64,000 nt of DNA from contig CAKTDV010000015.1 in NCBI GenBank assembly GCA_934546745.1, positions 1 through 64,000 on the forward strand, read 5' to 3'. The stretch is from an uncultured Desulfovibrio sp. Lineage in GTDB: Bacteria; Desulfobacterota; Desulfovibrionia; Desulfovibrionales; Desulfovibrionaceae. Each line of letters opens with the position of its first letter. Position 1 is the stretch's first letter. The position numbers and the translations under genes are program-made. The notes under the pieces are model-generated. The model ran no database searches and was not told the origin of the DNA. It was given only the letters and a program-made list of their open reading frames with translations. Shown here piece by piece: positions 55,609 to 64,000 of the stretch.

Positions 55609-55699
55609 GAGGATTCCTCCCATTTGCATGTTGAAGAAAGGGTTGTCCCTTCTTTTCATTGATGTCAGAATAATGCCGTGCATATATTTCGTAAAGTAA

Positions 55700-55729
55700 G
55701 CACACTCTTGTGCCTTAGTTACACTAAGG
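55700..55729. promoter_or_regulatory. Candidate HxlR operator (two dyads)
   Basis: Two adjacent inverted repeats sit in the divergent promoter region: GCACA...TGTGC (55700-55713) and CCTTAG...CTAAGG (55713-55729). They are the only clear dyads between the PNPOx-like gene and the hxlR-type gene. Confidence 0.5.
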
Positions 55730-55747
55730 ATACTGTTGGAGATTCAC

Positions 55748-56083
55748 GTGGAAACTACGCTGCCCAAAAAGCTTCCTGCCTGCCCTGTGGAAACTACGCT
55801 GACCCTCATCAGCAACAAATGGAAAGTGCTCATTCTCCGTGATCTGATGCCGGGAACAAAACGGTTCGGGGAGTTAAAAAAGTCAATCGGCCATGTGACG
55901 CAAAAAGTCCTGACAACCCAGCTGCGGCAGATGGAAGAAAGCGGGCTGCTGATCCGCAAGGTATACGCCGAAGTGCCGCCACGCGTGGAATATACCCTGA
56001 CAGAACTGGGGTACAGTTTGAAACCTGTGCTGGATATTCTGTGGGCATGGGGTGAAGAATATAAGAAACGACATGTAGTATAA
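55748..56083 (+). CDS. HxlR-family transcriptional regulator
   Basis: 111 residues. The winged-helix segment CPVETTLTLISNKWKVLILR starts with the conserved N-terminal cysteine of HxlR proteins, followed by RFGELKKSIGHVTQKVLTTQ and the wing PPRVEYTLTELG. HxlR regulators often sense reactive electrophiles or oxidants through that cysteine and control a divergent oxidoreductase. The GTG start at 55748 has GGAG six bases ahead; a TTG slightly upstream is less likely. Confidence 0.88.
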   Translation: METTLPKKLPACPVETTLTLISNKWKVLILRDLMPGTKRFGELKKSIGHVTQKVLTTQLRQMEESGLLIRKVYAEVPPRVEYTLTELGYSLKPVLDILWAWGEEYKKRHVV

Positions 56084-56288
56084 GATGAAAGAGAAACGGG
56101 CGCCCTCCGCGCGGGAGGCTCCCAGCAAAAAGCCGGAGGGGACTGTGCCAGGAGAGGATACGGGGGCGGACTTTTTTGCCCCAGCGCGCCTTGCCGCACG
56201 GCGCTTTCCATGCTAGCATGGCCGCAACTTTTTCCGTCGTGCGCCTAGATTTTGCACACGACCGTCACCCCTTGCCGGAGTCGTTCCT
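56084..56288 (+). promoter_or_regulatory. Structured leader upstream of nhaC
   Basis: This 205-base gap contains several possible pairings (CCCTCC with GGAGGGG near 56102-56142, and GGGGC with GCCCC flanking a T-run near 56161-56182) and a perfect 14-bp palindrome CCATGCTAGCATGG (56208-56221). It could be a terminator of hxlR, an operator or a regulated leader. I could not match it to a known riboswitch. Confidence 0.35.
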
Positions 56289-57833
56289 ATGGATCCGTTC
56301 AATGCGGGCGCGCTTTCCCTGCTGCCGCCCATTATCGCCATCACGCTGGCCCTCTGGACAAAGGAAGTTTTTTCCTCCCTCATGATCGGCATTCTGAGCG
56401 GATCGCTCATCTATACCGTCGGTATGGGACAGGACTTCGTTATCGTCCGCACCATTGAAACGGCGTTTGCCGTCATGGTCAAAAAGGTCGATTTCAATAT
56501 CATCATCTTCTGTTCCCTGCTGGGGTCGCTGGTCTACGTCATCTCGCTGGCCGGTGGCACCCGCGCCTATGGCGCGTGGGCAACCCGGCGCATCAAGGGG
56601 AAAACCAGCGCCCTCCTCTCCACCAGCGCCCTTGGCGCGTTCATTTTCATTGACGACTATTTCAACTGCCTTACCGTGGGCACTGTCATGCGCCCGGTCA
56701 CGGACAGCTACAGGATTTCCCGCGCCAAGCTGGCCTACATCATTGACGCCACCGCCGCACCCATCTGCATCATCGCCCCCATTTCCAGCTGGGCCGCCGC
56801 CGTCGGCAGCAACCTGAAGGCCACGGGCGCCTTTGAAAGCGATCTGGCGGCCTTTGTGGCGACCATACCCTGGAACTTCTACGCCCTGCTCTCCATCATC
56901 ATGGTGGTGTTGATCAGCGCCTGCAACTTCGACTTCGGCCCCATGCGCAAGGCCGAACTGCGCGCCCAGAGCGGCGACGTGGGTGGCATCGAAAAAAATG
57001 ACGACAACCGCAGACAGCCCGAAAGCGGCGCGCGCGGCCATGTTCTCGATATGCTGATCCCCATTGTCGCCCTTATCGCCTTTGCGGTCATGGCGCTGCT
57101 GTTCAACGGCGGCTACTGGGGCGGCGATCCCGCCTATCACAGTCTTGCCGCGGCCTTTGGCAATTGCTCCGCCGCGCCGGCGCTGTCTCTCGCTTCCTTC
57201 GCCGCCCTGCTTGTGGCCTTTCTCCAGTTTGTCCCTCGCGGCATCCTTTCCCTCAAGACGTTCATGGACGGCTGTATGCAGGGCATGAAGGCCATGATGC
57301 CCGCCAATACCATTCTGGTGCTGGCCTGGGCCATCAGCGGTGTCTGTCGCGATCTGCTGCAGACACCCGTCTTCGTCAAGTCGCTTGTCGAAGGCGACGG
57401 CGGCCTTACCGGCGGCCTGCTGCCCGCCGTCATCTTTATTCTGGCGGGCTTTCTGAGTTTCTCCACCGGTACCGCCTGGGGGACTTTTGGCATCCTGATC
57501 CCCATTGTCGTTCCCGTAGCGCAGGTTGTCGATCCCAACGGCAGCCTGGTGCTGATTTCCCTGTCTGCCACACTGGCGGGCAGCGTCTTTGGCGATCACT
57601 GCTCGCCCATTTCAGACACGACCATTCTGTCCAGCGCCGGGGCGGCCTGTACGCATATTGAGCATGTTGCCACGCAGATGCCCTATGCCTGTGTTGTCGC
57701 CGCCAGCAGTCTCGTGGGCTACATCGCGGCGGGCTTCAGCCAGAGCCTGCCCATCAGCTTTGGCGCGGGGCTTCTTGTCATGGTGCTGACGCTGCTCTAC
57801 TTCCGTGCCCGCGCCCGCGACGCGGCGGCATAA
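56289..57833 (+). CDS. nhaC: NhaC-family Na+/H+ antiporter
   Basis: 514 residues with about 11-12 membrane segments. The family signatures are visible: GAFIFIDDYFNCLTVGTVMR near residue 118, SSWAAAVGSN, and FSTGTAWGTFGILIPI with FGDHCSPISDTTI near 400-445. It exports sodium in exchange for protons. A hydrophilic loop of about 25 residues near 235-260 (IEKNDDNRRQPES) is cytoplasmic. The gene is flanked by a structured leader and a strong terminator, so it is a single-gene unit. Confidence 0.9.
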   Translation: MDPFNAGALSLLPPIIAITLALWTKEVFSSLMIGILSGSLIYTVGMGQDFVIVRTIETAFAVMVKKVDFNIIIFCSLLGSLVYVISLAGGTRAYGAWATRRIKGKTSALLSTSALGAFIFIDDYFNCLTVGTVMRPVTDSYRISRAKLAYIIDATAAPICIIAPISSWAAAVGSNLKATGAFESDLAAFVATIPWNFYALLSIIMVVLISACNFDFGPMRKAELRAQSGDVGGIEKNDDNRRQPESGARGHVLDMLIPIVALIAFAVMALLFNGGYWGGDPAYHSLAAAFGNCSAAPALSLASFAALLVAFLQFVPRGILSLKTFMDGCMQGMKAMMPANTILVLAWAISGVCRDLLQTPVFVKSLVEGDGGLTGGLLPAVIFILAGFLSFSTGTAWGTFGILIPIVVPVAQVVDPNGSLVLISLSATLAGSVFGDHCSPISDTTILSSAGAACTHIEHVATQMPYACVVAASSLVGYIAAGFSQSLPISFGAGLLVMVLTLLYFRARARDAAA

Positions 57834-57854
57834 CCGCTCTTTTTCCGCGTTTGT

Positions 57855-57891
57855 CAAAGGGGGAGGAAAAGCGTTGTTTCCTCCCCCTTTG
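57855..57891 (+). terminator. Terminator after nhaC
   Basis: AAAGGGGGAGGAAA pairs perfectly with its complement, 7-base loop, with a T-containing tail. Confidence 0.85.
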
Positions 57892-58045
57892 CGCTTTTCC
57901 GGATTTCAATCCACAGCCGCCCTCCCTTTCTCCCGCGCATGGTTTCCACGCTTGACGAAAAAATTTTTGCTTCCTATTTTCCTTCGATTCCCCGGGCGGC
58001 GCCGTCTCCGGATGGCACGCCTCACCCTGAGTTGCAGGAACGTTG

Positions 58046-58091
58046 CTTCCCCCAAAAAGAGGGGAGGTTTCAGACCTCGAAGGAATTTTTG
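58046..58091 (+). promoter_or_regulatory. Conserved hairpin-RBS leader of the mipA-like gene
   Basis: CTTCCCC pairs with GGGGAGG around an A-rich loop. GGTTTCAGACC, CGAAGGAA and a T-rich spacer lead to the ATG at 58092. It differs from the rnr leader at only two of 31 positions, although the downstream genes are unrelated. Confidence 0.6.
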
Positions 58092-58853
58092 ATGAAGCTC
58101 CTCATACCGCTGGCATCGCTCTGCTGTGTGGCCGTTCTTGCTTTTTTTTCACCGCCGCTCCATGCCGGAGAACGCTGGGGCTTCGATCTCGGCCTGGGCG
58201 GTTCCGTTACCTCCTCCGAATATAAAGACGTCTATGCCGCGGGAGCGACGCTCCCCCTGCTGGGGTACGAAGGCGATCGCTTCTATCTGCGCGGCATCAG
58301 CGGCGGCCTGCATCTGTTCAGGAACGACAGGCACGAAATCAACGCGCAGCTTTCCTATCTTCCGCAGCGCTATCTGGCGAGCTGGAGCGGCGACGAGGCC
58401 ATGAAACAGCTTGACGATCGGTATTCGTCCATGCTGGCGGGTCTCAATTACCGCTTCCTTTCGCCGTATGGCATCCTCCAGGCCACTGTTTCCGCCGACA
58501 TCCTCGGCTACAGCAACGGTGTCATCGCGCGGGCCTCCTACAGTTACCCGTTGACCCTGGGCCGCGTGACGCTCCTGCCCTCAGCTGGTCTCACCTGGAC
58601 AAGTTGCGAATATAACAGGTATTACTACGGCATACAAAGCGATGAATCCCGCGCCAGCGGCCTTTCTGAATACCATCCCGGCAGCGCCCTGTCGCCCAAT
58701 GCGGGCCTTGCCGCCCGCGTGAGCCTGAGTGAGAACTGGAGTCTCTTCGCCAACGGCAATCTTGAATTTCTCAATCAGGAAATCTACGATAGCCCCATGG
58801 TCGAAAACGCCGTCAAGCTTTCTCTCGGCGCGGGACTGCTCTACAGGTTCTAG
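58092..58853 (+). CDS. MipA/OmpV-family outer-membrane protein
   Basis: 253 residues. A signal peptide (MKLLIPLASLCCVAVLAFFS, cleavage near LHA-GER) is followed by a beta-barrel pattern of alternating strands, and the chain ends in phenylalanine (LLYRF), as outer-membrane proteins do. Segments GLGGSVTSSEY and LPLLGYEGDRFYLRG match MipA/OmpV. Members are linked to murein synthesis scaffolding or small-molecule passage. The frame is open upstream but ATG 58092 follows AAGGAA and starts the signal peptide. Confidence 0.85.
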   Translation: MKLLIPLASLCCVAVLAFFSPPLHAGERWGFDLGLGGSVTSSEYKDVYAAGATLPLLGYEGDRFYLRGISGGLHLFRNDRHEINAQLSYLPQRYLASWSGDEAMKQLDDRYSSMLAGLNYRFLSPYGILQATVSADILGYSNGVIARASYSYPLTLGRVTLLPSAGLTWTSCEYNRYYYGIQSDESRASGLSEYHPGSALSPNAGLAARVSLSENWSLFANGNLEFLNQEIYDSPMVENAVKLSLGAGLLYRF

Positions 58854-58898
58854 AACGGTTTCCCGTTGTCAACGTTACCGCTTTGAAGGAATCCGCCT

Positions 58899-59444
58899 AT
58901 GAAAAGCCTTCCGCTTCTCTGTCTGCTCCTGTTTCTCTGCCTCGCCGCGCCGGGCATCTCCTCCGGAAAGGATGCCGCCCGGCAGACGTCCGCGGAACAG
59001 CCCGTCCCGGCCAGGGTCTTTGAACGCTTCAGCGCCGTCCTGCCGCGGGGCTGGACCGGCGAGGATCAATCCGGCTTCAGCACAGGCAGGAAAGAGGAAT
59101 ATATGCTCTCCCTTGGCAAGAAAGGCGAAAAGACCATTGAGGCGCAGTTGACCGTCTTCATTTTGCCCAATGAAAAAAAACAAAGCGCCAGAGACATCGC
59201 CGGACAGCTTGCGCAATTCCAGGATCACACAAGCGCCGTTGCCGAAAAGGACGGCTTCTGGAGCTTCTCCGGCGAACCGCGCAGCAAGATTTCCCGCGGA
59301 GAAGCGTTGACCCGCGTGCGCGCCAATGCCGATCTCATGCTTGTCATCGTCAGCCAGGATCCCCGAAAACTCGGCGCGGAAAAAATTTTCCAGAGCCTTG
59401 TCCCTTTGACCCCCGACGCCATACGGTTGTTTGAACGTCGCTGA
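58899..59444 (+). CDS. Secreted hypothetical protein
   Basis: 181 residues. A signal peptide (MKSLPLLCLLLFLCLAAPGI) is present. The mature protein is small alpha/beta with VLPRGWTGEDQSGFSTGRKE and a repeated VIVSQDPRKLGAEKIFQSL tail. No family is recognised with confidence. It is 45 bases downstream of the mipA-like gene on the same strand and may be co-transcribed. AAGGAATCC precedes the ATG. Confidence 0.7.
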   Translation: MKSLPLLCLLLFLCLAAPGISSGKDAARQTSAEQPVPARVFERFSAVLPRGWTGEDQSGFSTGRKEEYMLSLGKKGEKTIEAQLTVFILPNEKKQSARDIAGQLAQFQDHTSAVAEKDGFWSFSGEPRSKISRGEALTRVRANADLMLVIVSQDPRKLGAEKIFQSLVPLTPDAIRLFERR

Positions 59445-59586
59445 ACTCCCTTTCCCTTCCCGCCTCCGCACGGCAACGGTGGCCGCCTCAGGCGCGCCAT
59501 CACACCCTCAGAAAACGCGCCTCTGAAAAACGTCCGAGGACTTCCCGCCCCGGTCGTAGCGCTCCCCATCCGCATCAGGAGAAGAC

Positions 59587-62190
59587 ATGTCTACGCCAGC
59601 ATGGTTCGACAGAGATACCTATCTGCAAAATAAGCTGATTCAACTGCAACAGAGCGATCCCGCGGGCGCATGGACCGCCACGAAGATGTATGAGGCCTTT
59701 TCCGCCGCCGGTTTCAACACCTCGCGGGCCGACGACATATTCCGCCATTTTCAGGAATACGGCAACGCGGAAAACATCAGTCCCAACGGCTGGTTCGACG
59801 TTGCCTGGTACAAGGCATCCAAGCTGGCCCAGATGCAGCGGGAAAATTCTGGCTACACCGCCGCGCAACTGGAACAGGCCTTTGCGGACGCCAACCTCAG
59901 CTACTGGGATCATTACGGAGCCTACGGCGCGGCGGAAGGCGTGGATCCCTCCGCCTACTTCAGCACGGCCGCCTACATGCAGGCCAAGCTGCAACAGATG
60001 CGTGTGGGCGATCCCGCGTACACGCTTACGCAACTGCAGGATGCCCTGCGCCTCGCCGGACTCAACCCCATTGAGCATTATGTGCTGTTTGGCCGCTACG
60101 AGCTGCTCAACTACACGCCGGATCCGGCTCCCCTCCCGGAAATACCGGACGTCACCGGACAGACGTTTATCCTGACACCCTCGCAGGATACGTTCGTGGG
60201 CGGTGATGCGAACGATCTGTTCCACGCCCAGGCCGGAACACTGCAATCGCGGGATCTGCTGGACGGCGGCGAGGGTAACGATACCCTGAAAGCCGAGCTC
60301 AGCGCGGCCAATACCGACACGCCCCTGAATCCCACACTCCGCGATGTGGAAAATCTGCTGTTCACCGTAAACAGCGCCAACGGCAGCGCGGACGTTTCCC
60401 TTGAAAACGTTTCTCTGACGGACGGCCGCCAGCTGATTGCCGGTTCCGTCTCCGGTACCGGCAATCTCACCCTCTCCAGCATCAATCACGCCTCCACCCA
60501 GACCACGCTTCTTTTCCGCGACGCCATGCCCGGCATGACGCTGAACGCCACCTTTGCCGATACGGCGCTGAAAACAGAGGACATCAGCACCGGCGGAAGT
60601 CTGGTACTCCGTCTTGTTGACACCCACGGTGCGCTTTCCGGGCAGCCGCTCCTGCAGAACCCCTTTACGGGCGTCACCTTCACCCATACGGACAATGGGC
60701 AGGCAGAAACCGTGAGGCTGTATTTTGGCACGATCAGCGGCCCCAACGCCAGCTATCAGAATTTGCTCGACGCCATCAACGGGGCGCTTTCCACCTTCGG
60801 CTATACCGATATCACCGCAAAACTGGGCGATACCTTCCGGACGACGGATTCCGCGACCGGAGCCGCCGTCTCCGGCCGGGAAATCATTCTGACGGCGGCA
60901 TCCGGCGATATTCAGGGCAATACCTGGCTCACCGCGGGAGGCATTCCCAGCGGCAACACATGCTGGACGGAAATGGAGAGCCTCGCCGGAGAGGTCTACC
61001 CCGGCCTGATCAGCACCTCCATCGCGCTGGACGGCGCGGGACGCATGGACTGGAATGCCCTGGAGGACATTCCCGGCAACAGCCAGCTCTTCGGCGGCAG
61101 CGCGGGGCCTGTGTCCGTGGCTGGAATGCAGAAGTACAACATCACCGTCGATCAGGGTTCCTGGGTGTCCCGTCTGGAGGCGGGCAACGCCTCGCTGTAC
61201 GCCGTTTCCGTCTCCAACGCGGATCTTGATGGCGACGGGATCATCGGTTCCGGCGATGCCGACAAGGGGAATCTCATTCTCGGTGACAGCGCCCATTACG
61301 GTATGGAGGATGTCCGTATCTTTGACGCCTCGGCCATGACAGGCAAAGCCTTTGTGAATGCCTCCGTCACCGGTCAGGCTTCCCTCAGCGAAACCAACGC
61401 CGTCCGTTATTCCTTCGGCGGCAACAACGACACGCTGCATCTGACACTGGACGGGCAGACGGCCTCCGCGGAAGATTTCTCCCTGAAAATAGACATGGGC
61501 GCGGGCGCGGACACCCTGCTCCTGACCCTGACGTCGGCGGCAACGGCAACGCTGGGGCGTGCCCTGACCGGCATTGAGAACGTCCGCATCGCCGCGCCTT
61601 CCGGCGATGCGGTTACGGCGCTTTCCCTGACGGCCGATACGGCCCTGCAATCCCTGACCGCCGGTGATGGCGTCAGCCTGAATCTCGACGCCTCAGAGGC
61701 GGCGTCCCTGCGGCAGGTCGTCCTCTCCTCTTCCGCCACGGAAGATACGTTGACACTTGGGCGAAATACGTCTTCCACCATCAACCTGCACAATTTCTCG
61801 GCAGATGATGACACACTCAATATCGCGGCCAACGCCTTTGCCGGCGTCGATCTGACGTCCCAGAAAGAACGCTTCGATAATTGGGATGTCCTCAGCGGAA
61901 CAGGTACGACGCTCCTTGACAACAGCATCTGTTTTCTTTCCGGAAACGATTTTTCCACACTGCAAATTGGCTCCTACGGCACGGCCGGAACCATCGGCGT
62001 CGCCGCGGGCGCGTCCGCCGTCCTTGTCCTCAACGAGGCGGCCAACGGCGGTTCTCTCAGGTTTTATGTGCTCAATGGCGATACGTACACAACCACCGCC
62101 GCCCTGTCCGAGGCGGATCCTGTCATGACCGTCACCGGCGTGGGATCCGGTGCTCTGACTGATGCGACCGTCACCATCAATGGTGTCTAG
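59587..62190 (+). CDS. Large S-layer/RTX-like surface protein
   Basis: 867 residues, no N-terminal signal peptide. Three imperfect repeats of about 55 residues fill positions 5-170. Each has an aromatic W/YF start, then Y(L/M)..KL.Q(L/M), a helix with AF..A(G/N), and a histidine/tyrosine turn (FRHFQEYGNAE, WDHYGAYGAAE, IEHYVLFGRYE). Next come GGDANDLFHA and an RTX-like GGEGNDTL near 235, then a long Thr/Ser/Ala-rich beta region with a calcium-loop-like DLDGDGIIGSGD near 550. This resembles type I-secreted S-layer or RTX surface proteins, with the export signal in the C-terminus. AGGAGAAGAC precedes the ATG. No ABC exporter genes are in the window. Confidence 0.75.
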   Translation: MSTPAWFDRDTYLQNKLIQLQQSDPAGAWTATKMYEAFSAAGFNTSRADDIFRHFQEYGNAENISPNGWFDVAWYKASKLAQMQRENSGYTAAQLEQAFADANLSYWDHYGAYGAAEGVDPSAYFSTAAYMQAKLQQMRVGDPAYTLTQLQDALRLAGLNPIEHYVLFGRYELLNYTPDPAPLPEIPDVTGQTFILTPSQDTFVGGDANDLFHAQAGTLQSRDLLDGGEGNDTLKAELSAANTDTPLNPTLRDVENLLFTVNSANGSADVSLENVSLTDGRQLIAGSVSGTGNLTLSSINHASTQTTLLFRDAMPGMTLNATFADTALKTEDISTGGSLVLRLVDTHGALSGQPLLQNPFTGVTFTHTDNGQAETVRLYFGTISGPNASYQNLLDAINGALSTFGYTDITAKLGDTFRTTDSATGAAVSGREIILTAASGDIQGNTWLTAGGIPSGNTCWTEMESLAGEVYPGLISTSIALDGAGRMDWNALEDIPGNSQLFGGSAGPVSVAGMQKYNITVDQGSWVSRLEAGNASLYAVSVSNADLDGDGIIGSGDADKGNLILGDSAHYGMEDVRIFDASAMTGKAFVNASVTGQASLSETNAVRYSFGGNNDTLHLTLDGQTASAEDFSLKIDMGAGADTLLLTLTSAATATLGRALTGIENVRIAAPSGDAVTALSLTADTALQSLTAGDGVSLNLDASEAASLRQVVLSSSATEDTLTLGRNTSSTINLHNFSADDDTLNIAANAFAGVDLTSQKERFDNWDVLSGTGTTLLDNSICFLSGNDFSTLQIGSYGTAGTIGVAAGASAVLVLNEAANGGSLRFYVLNGDTYTTTAALSEADPVMTVTGVGSGALTDATVTINGV

Positions 62191-62254
62191 AGCGGACTCT
62201 TGTGTCCTGGAACAGGGAAAAACAACATTTTTTCCACAATGCGCGGGCAGCGTG

Positions 62255-63565
62255 CTAGCCGAAGGCGGCCAGCACGCGCCCCTGCTTGAGAGATACCCGG
62301 CCAAGAGGCAGATCGCGCCACCACAGGGCGGCTTCCGTGCCCGCGAGCCCGGTATGTCTGCTCTGGCCCGTGAGCAGGGCCTCAATCTCACACACATCCT
62401 CAAGCACAAGGGCCGCCTCTCCGGCGGGGGCGTTGCCGTCCGATCCGGGCAGACAAAGCCGCAGTCGCGGGGCGGGCACAAATCCGCGTTTGCCCAGGCG
62501 GCCGAGCAGGCCCCCCTGCCAGCGGCAGGCCGGGGGGATGCCTTCGGCCTGTCGCGGCACAAAGCGCACCTGCTCCCCAAACAGCATGATGTCGCCGGGC
62601 GGCAGCAAGCCGGGATCAAAACAGGGCCCCAGCAAACGCTCGCGGGCAACGTGTCGCCCGGCGGTATGCCAGCCGGACGCGCGCGCGCTTTCCTCCGAGC
62701 CTTCTCCGGCGGGCATTGTGGCCGTGTCCTTGGTAAACAGCGCCACATAGAAGCCCTGCGCGCCGGATTTTTCCCCGTCCACACGCAAGGTGCCCTCGCC
62801 GCCGGGGCGGCGTTGCCACACAAAGCCTTCAAAAGGGGAGATGGGGACGCGCCGCAGCCCCAGCGTATCCTCGGCGTAGCGTACCTGCGCCTCATTTTCC
62901 TCGTCGTTGGTCGTGCAGGTGGAGTAGACCAGCCTCCCCCCAGGGCGTAACAGCCGGGCGGCACGGGCCAGCAGCAGCTGTTGCAGCCCTGTCAGCGTCT
63001 TCACTTTGTCCCCCTGCCAGAGGGTCAGTACCCGTGGGTTTTTTCCCGCCGTTCCCCAGCCGGAACAGGGCGGATCAAGCAGAATCCAGTCCCAGCTTTC
63101 TGGCGTGAGCGGCAGGGCCTGTCCCTCATACGAACAGGTTGCGGCATGAGGCCAGTTGCACGTATGAAGGTTGGCGCGCAGCGTCGCCAGCCTGGCGCTG
63201 GAAGGCTCATTGCCGAGGACGAAGCCTTCTGTTCCCACCAGCTGGGCAAGAAAGCCCGTCTTGCTGCCGGGGCTGGCGCACATATCCAGTACGGCCGCCC
63301 CCGTCGAGGGCGCAAGCGCCAGCGGCGGCAACATGGAGGAACGATCCTGGATGTAGATATAGCCGAAAAAGGCGGCCAGCGACGCGCCAAGCGGGCGTGG
63401 TTCCACACAGAGACGGCGGCACCACAGGGAGAAGGGCTCCGGTTCAAACGCATAGCCCTGGGCGCGCAGCAGGGCCTCCACCCGCGGAATGCGGTGGGCG
63501 GGACATACCAGACGGAAGGATCGCCCGGCGGGGGCGACGGGAAAAGCGCTGTTCTCACATGTCAT
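62255..63565 (-). CDS. RsmB/RsmF-family 16S rRNA (cytosine-C5) methyltransferase
   Basis: 436 residues. SAM-binding DMCASPGSKTGFLAQL lies near residue 93, the catalytic motif DPPCSGWGTAGKNP near 162, and the nucleophile motif YSTCTTNDEENE near 218. The C-terminal part (FDPGLLPPGDIMLFGEQVRF) resembles the RNA-binding tail of RsmF/NSUN-type enzymes. It methylates C5 of a cytosine in 16S rRNA; which position cannot be said. It is convergent with the surface-protein gene. The full length and both cysteines indicate an active enzyme. Confidence 0.9.
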   Translation of the reverse strand: MTCENSAFPVAPAGRSFRLVCPAHRIPRVEALLRAQGYAFEPEPFSLWCRRLCVEPRPLGASLAAFFGYIYIQDRSSMLPPLALAPSTGAAVLDMCASPGSKTGFLAQLVGTEGFVLGNEPSSARLATLRANLHTCNWPHAATCSYEGQALPLTPESWDWILLDPPCSGWGTAGKNPRVLTLWQGDKVKTLTGLQQLLLARAARLLRPGGRLVYSTCTTNDEENEAQVRYAEDTLGLRRVPISPFEGFVWQRRPGGEGTLRVDGEKSGAQGFYVALFTKDTATMPAGEGSEESARASGWHTAGRHVARERLLGPCFDPGLLPPGDIMLFGEQVRFVPRQAEGIPPACRWQGGLLGRLGKRGFVPAPRLRLCLPGSDGNAPAGEAALVLEDVCEIEALLTGQSRHTGLAGTEAALWWRDLPLGRVSLKQGRVLAAFG

Positions 63566-63718
63566 GCCCTGTGCATAGCCGCAAGCGCGGCAGGCCGCAA
63601 GCCCCGCGAAAGTTGCGCGGGGCGGGAAGTGTCGCTATAGTGCGGAAGCGTCCCTCTCCGCCACGCCGCAGGGACGAGCCAAAGGAAAAAACGGGGACGT
63701 TCAATCCGCAACATGTTT

Positions 63719-63755
63719 CCCCCTGCAAGGGGGTCAAACTGAAAAGGAATTTTTG
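63719..63755 (+). promoter_or_regulatory. Third copy of the hairpin-RBS leader
   Basis: CCCCC pairs with GGGGG around TGCAA. The spacer is shorter and diverged, but the final AAGGAATTTTTGATGAA is identical to that before the mipA-like gene. Confidence 0.5.
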
Positions 63756-64000
63756 ATGAAAGGAACAATGCGACTGACCGTTGCGGTATGCTTCATGCTG
63801 TTTCTGGCATTGCAGGCCGGCGCGGCCCAGGCGGCCAAGAGCTTTGTGGTGCTGCCGTTTCAGGTAAACGCGCCGCAGAGCTACGCCTATCTTGGCAAGG
63901 CGCTGCCAGCGACCCTGCAGGCCAAACTGACCCGTCCCGGCCAGACGGAAGGGCGTGTGGGTTCCACCGTGGCCACCTCTTCCGCCCAGGCCCGTGGTCA
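63756..64000 (+). CDS. Secreted protein, N-terminal part only (runs off the window)
   Basis: The first 81 residues are visible. A signal peptide (MRLTVAVCFMLFLALQAGAA, cleavage near AQA-AKS) precedes a start of the mature chain FVVLPFQVNAPQSYAYLGKA, followed by a Thr/Ser/Ala-rich stretch. The opening resembles TolB-like or VCBS/FG-GAP beta-propeller proteins that begin with a VLPF strand. The frame is open to the last base, so the size is unknown. AAGGAA precedes the ATG in the shared leader described at 63719. Confidence 0.7.
   Translation, partial: MKGTMRLTVAVCFMLFLALQAGAAQAAKSFVVLPFQVNAPQSYAYLGKALPATLQAKLTRPGQTEGRVGSTVATSSAQARG

Noticed and set aside
1..64000. CRISPR array
   Set aside because: No regularly spaced direct repeats with unique spacers were seen; the repeated elements found are isolated hairpins.

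Overview
The gene content and high G+C suggest a sulfate-reducing Desulfovibrio-type bacterium (Desulfovibrionaceae, possibly host-associated). Supporting signs are a DsrM/DsrK-like membrane cytochrome b plus CCG-domain iron-sulfur protein pair, a DsrE-family protein, anaerobic cobalamin genes (cbiF, cbiD, cbiET), a selenocysteine tRNA, and a polar-flagellum flhF-flhG-fliA-cheY-fliL run. The species cannot be fixed from the sequence alone.

Positions 1 to about 18,500 are an accessory island. It opens with the 3' half of a tRNA-Glu (anticodon arm to CCA) that has no matching D-arm or acceptor 5' strand, which is what an integration (att) scar looks like. A decayed IS256-type transposase tail follows. 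All large genes then lie on the minus strand and form a class 1 DISARM anti-phage system, transcribed drmD (13609-16731), drmMI (9138-13348), two non-canonical genes (a Schlafen/AlbA_2 ATP-binding protein and a ParA-like ATPase), drmA, drmB, drmC. As given, drmMI has a one-base frameshift near 12650. The island ends in mobilisation debris: a relaxase broken by an in-frame stop, an apparently intact mobC, and the tail of an element replication or primase-type protein.

From about 18,760 the sequence is ordinary chromosome. In order: a BI-1/YccA membrane protein; rnr-murJ, overlapping by one base; selC (tRNA-Sec); the two-gene redox module; a periplasmic cyclophilin; DsrE and BPL_N proteins; valS with a secreted hypothetical; cbiF facing marC; ilvB-ilvN with small downstream and upstream genes (YdcH, YggT, a HAD phosphatase, a hypothetical); a lipoprotein; a vWA-OmpA protein; a DapF-like epimerase gene overlapping cbiD and followed by cbiET; uspA; hisC-cmk; a TPR protein behind a candidate sigma-54 promoter; and the flagellar regulatory cluster.

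The right end holds a PNPOx-like gene divergent from an HxlR regulator, an NhaC antiporter, a MipA/OmpV porin-like protein, a large S-layer/RTX-like surface protein, an RsmB/RsmF-type rRNA methyltransferase and the start of a secreted protein that runs off the window.

The two most notable observations are the DISARM operon with an embedded AlbA_2 plus ParA pair, and a near-identical 5' leader (short C/G hairpin, then a conserved ribosome-binding block) in front of unrelated genes: rnr, the mipA-like gene, and in weaker form the last gene. Coordinates of small hand-read sites may be off by a few bases.
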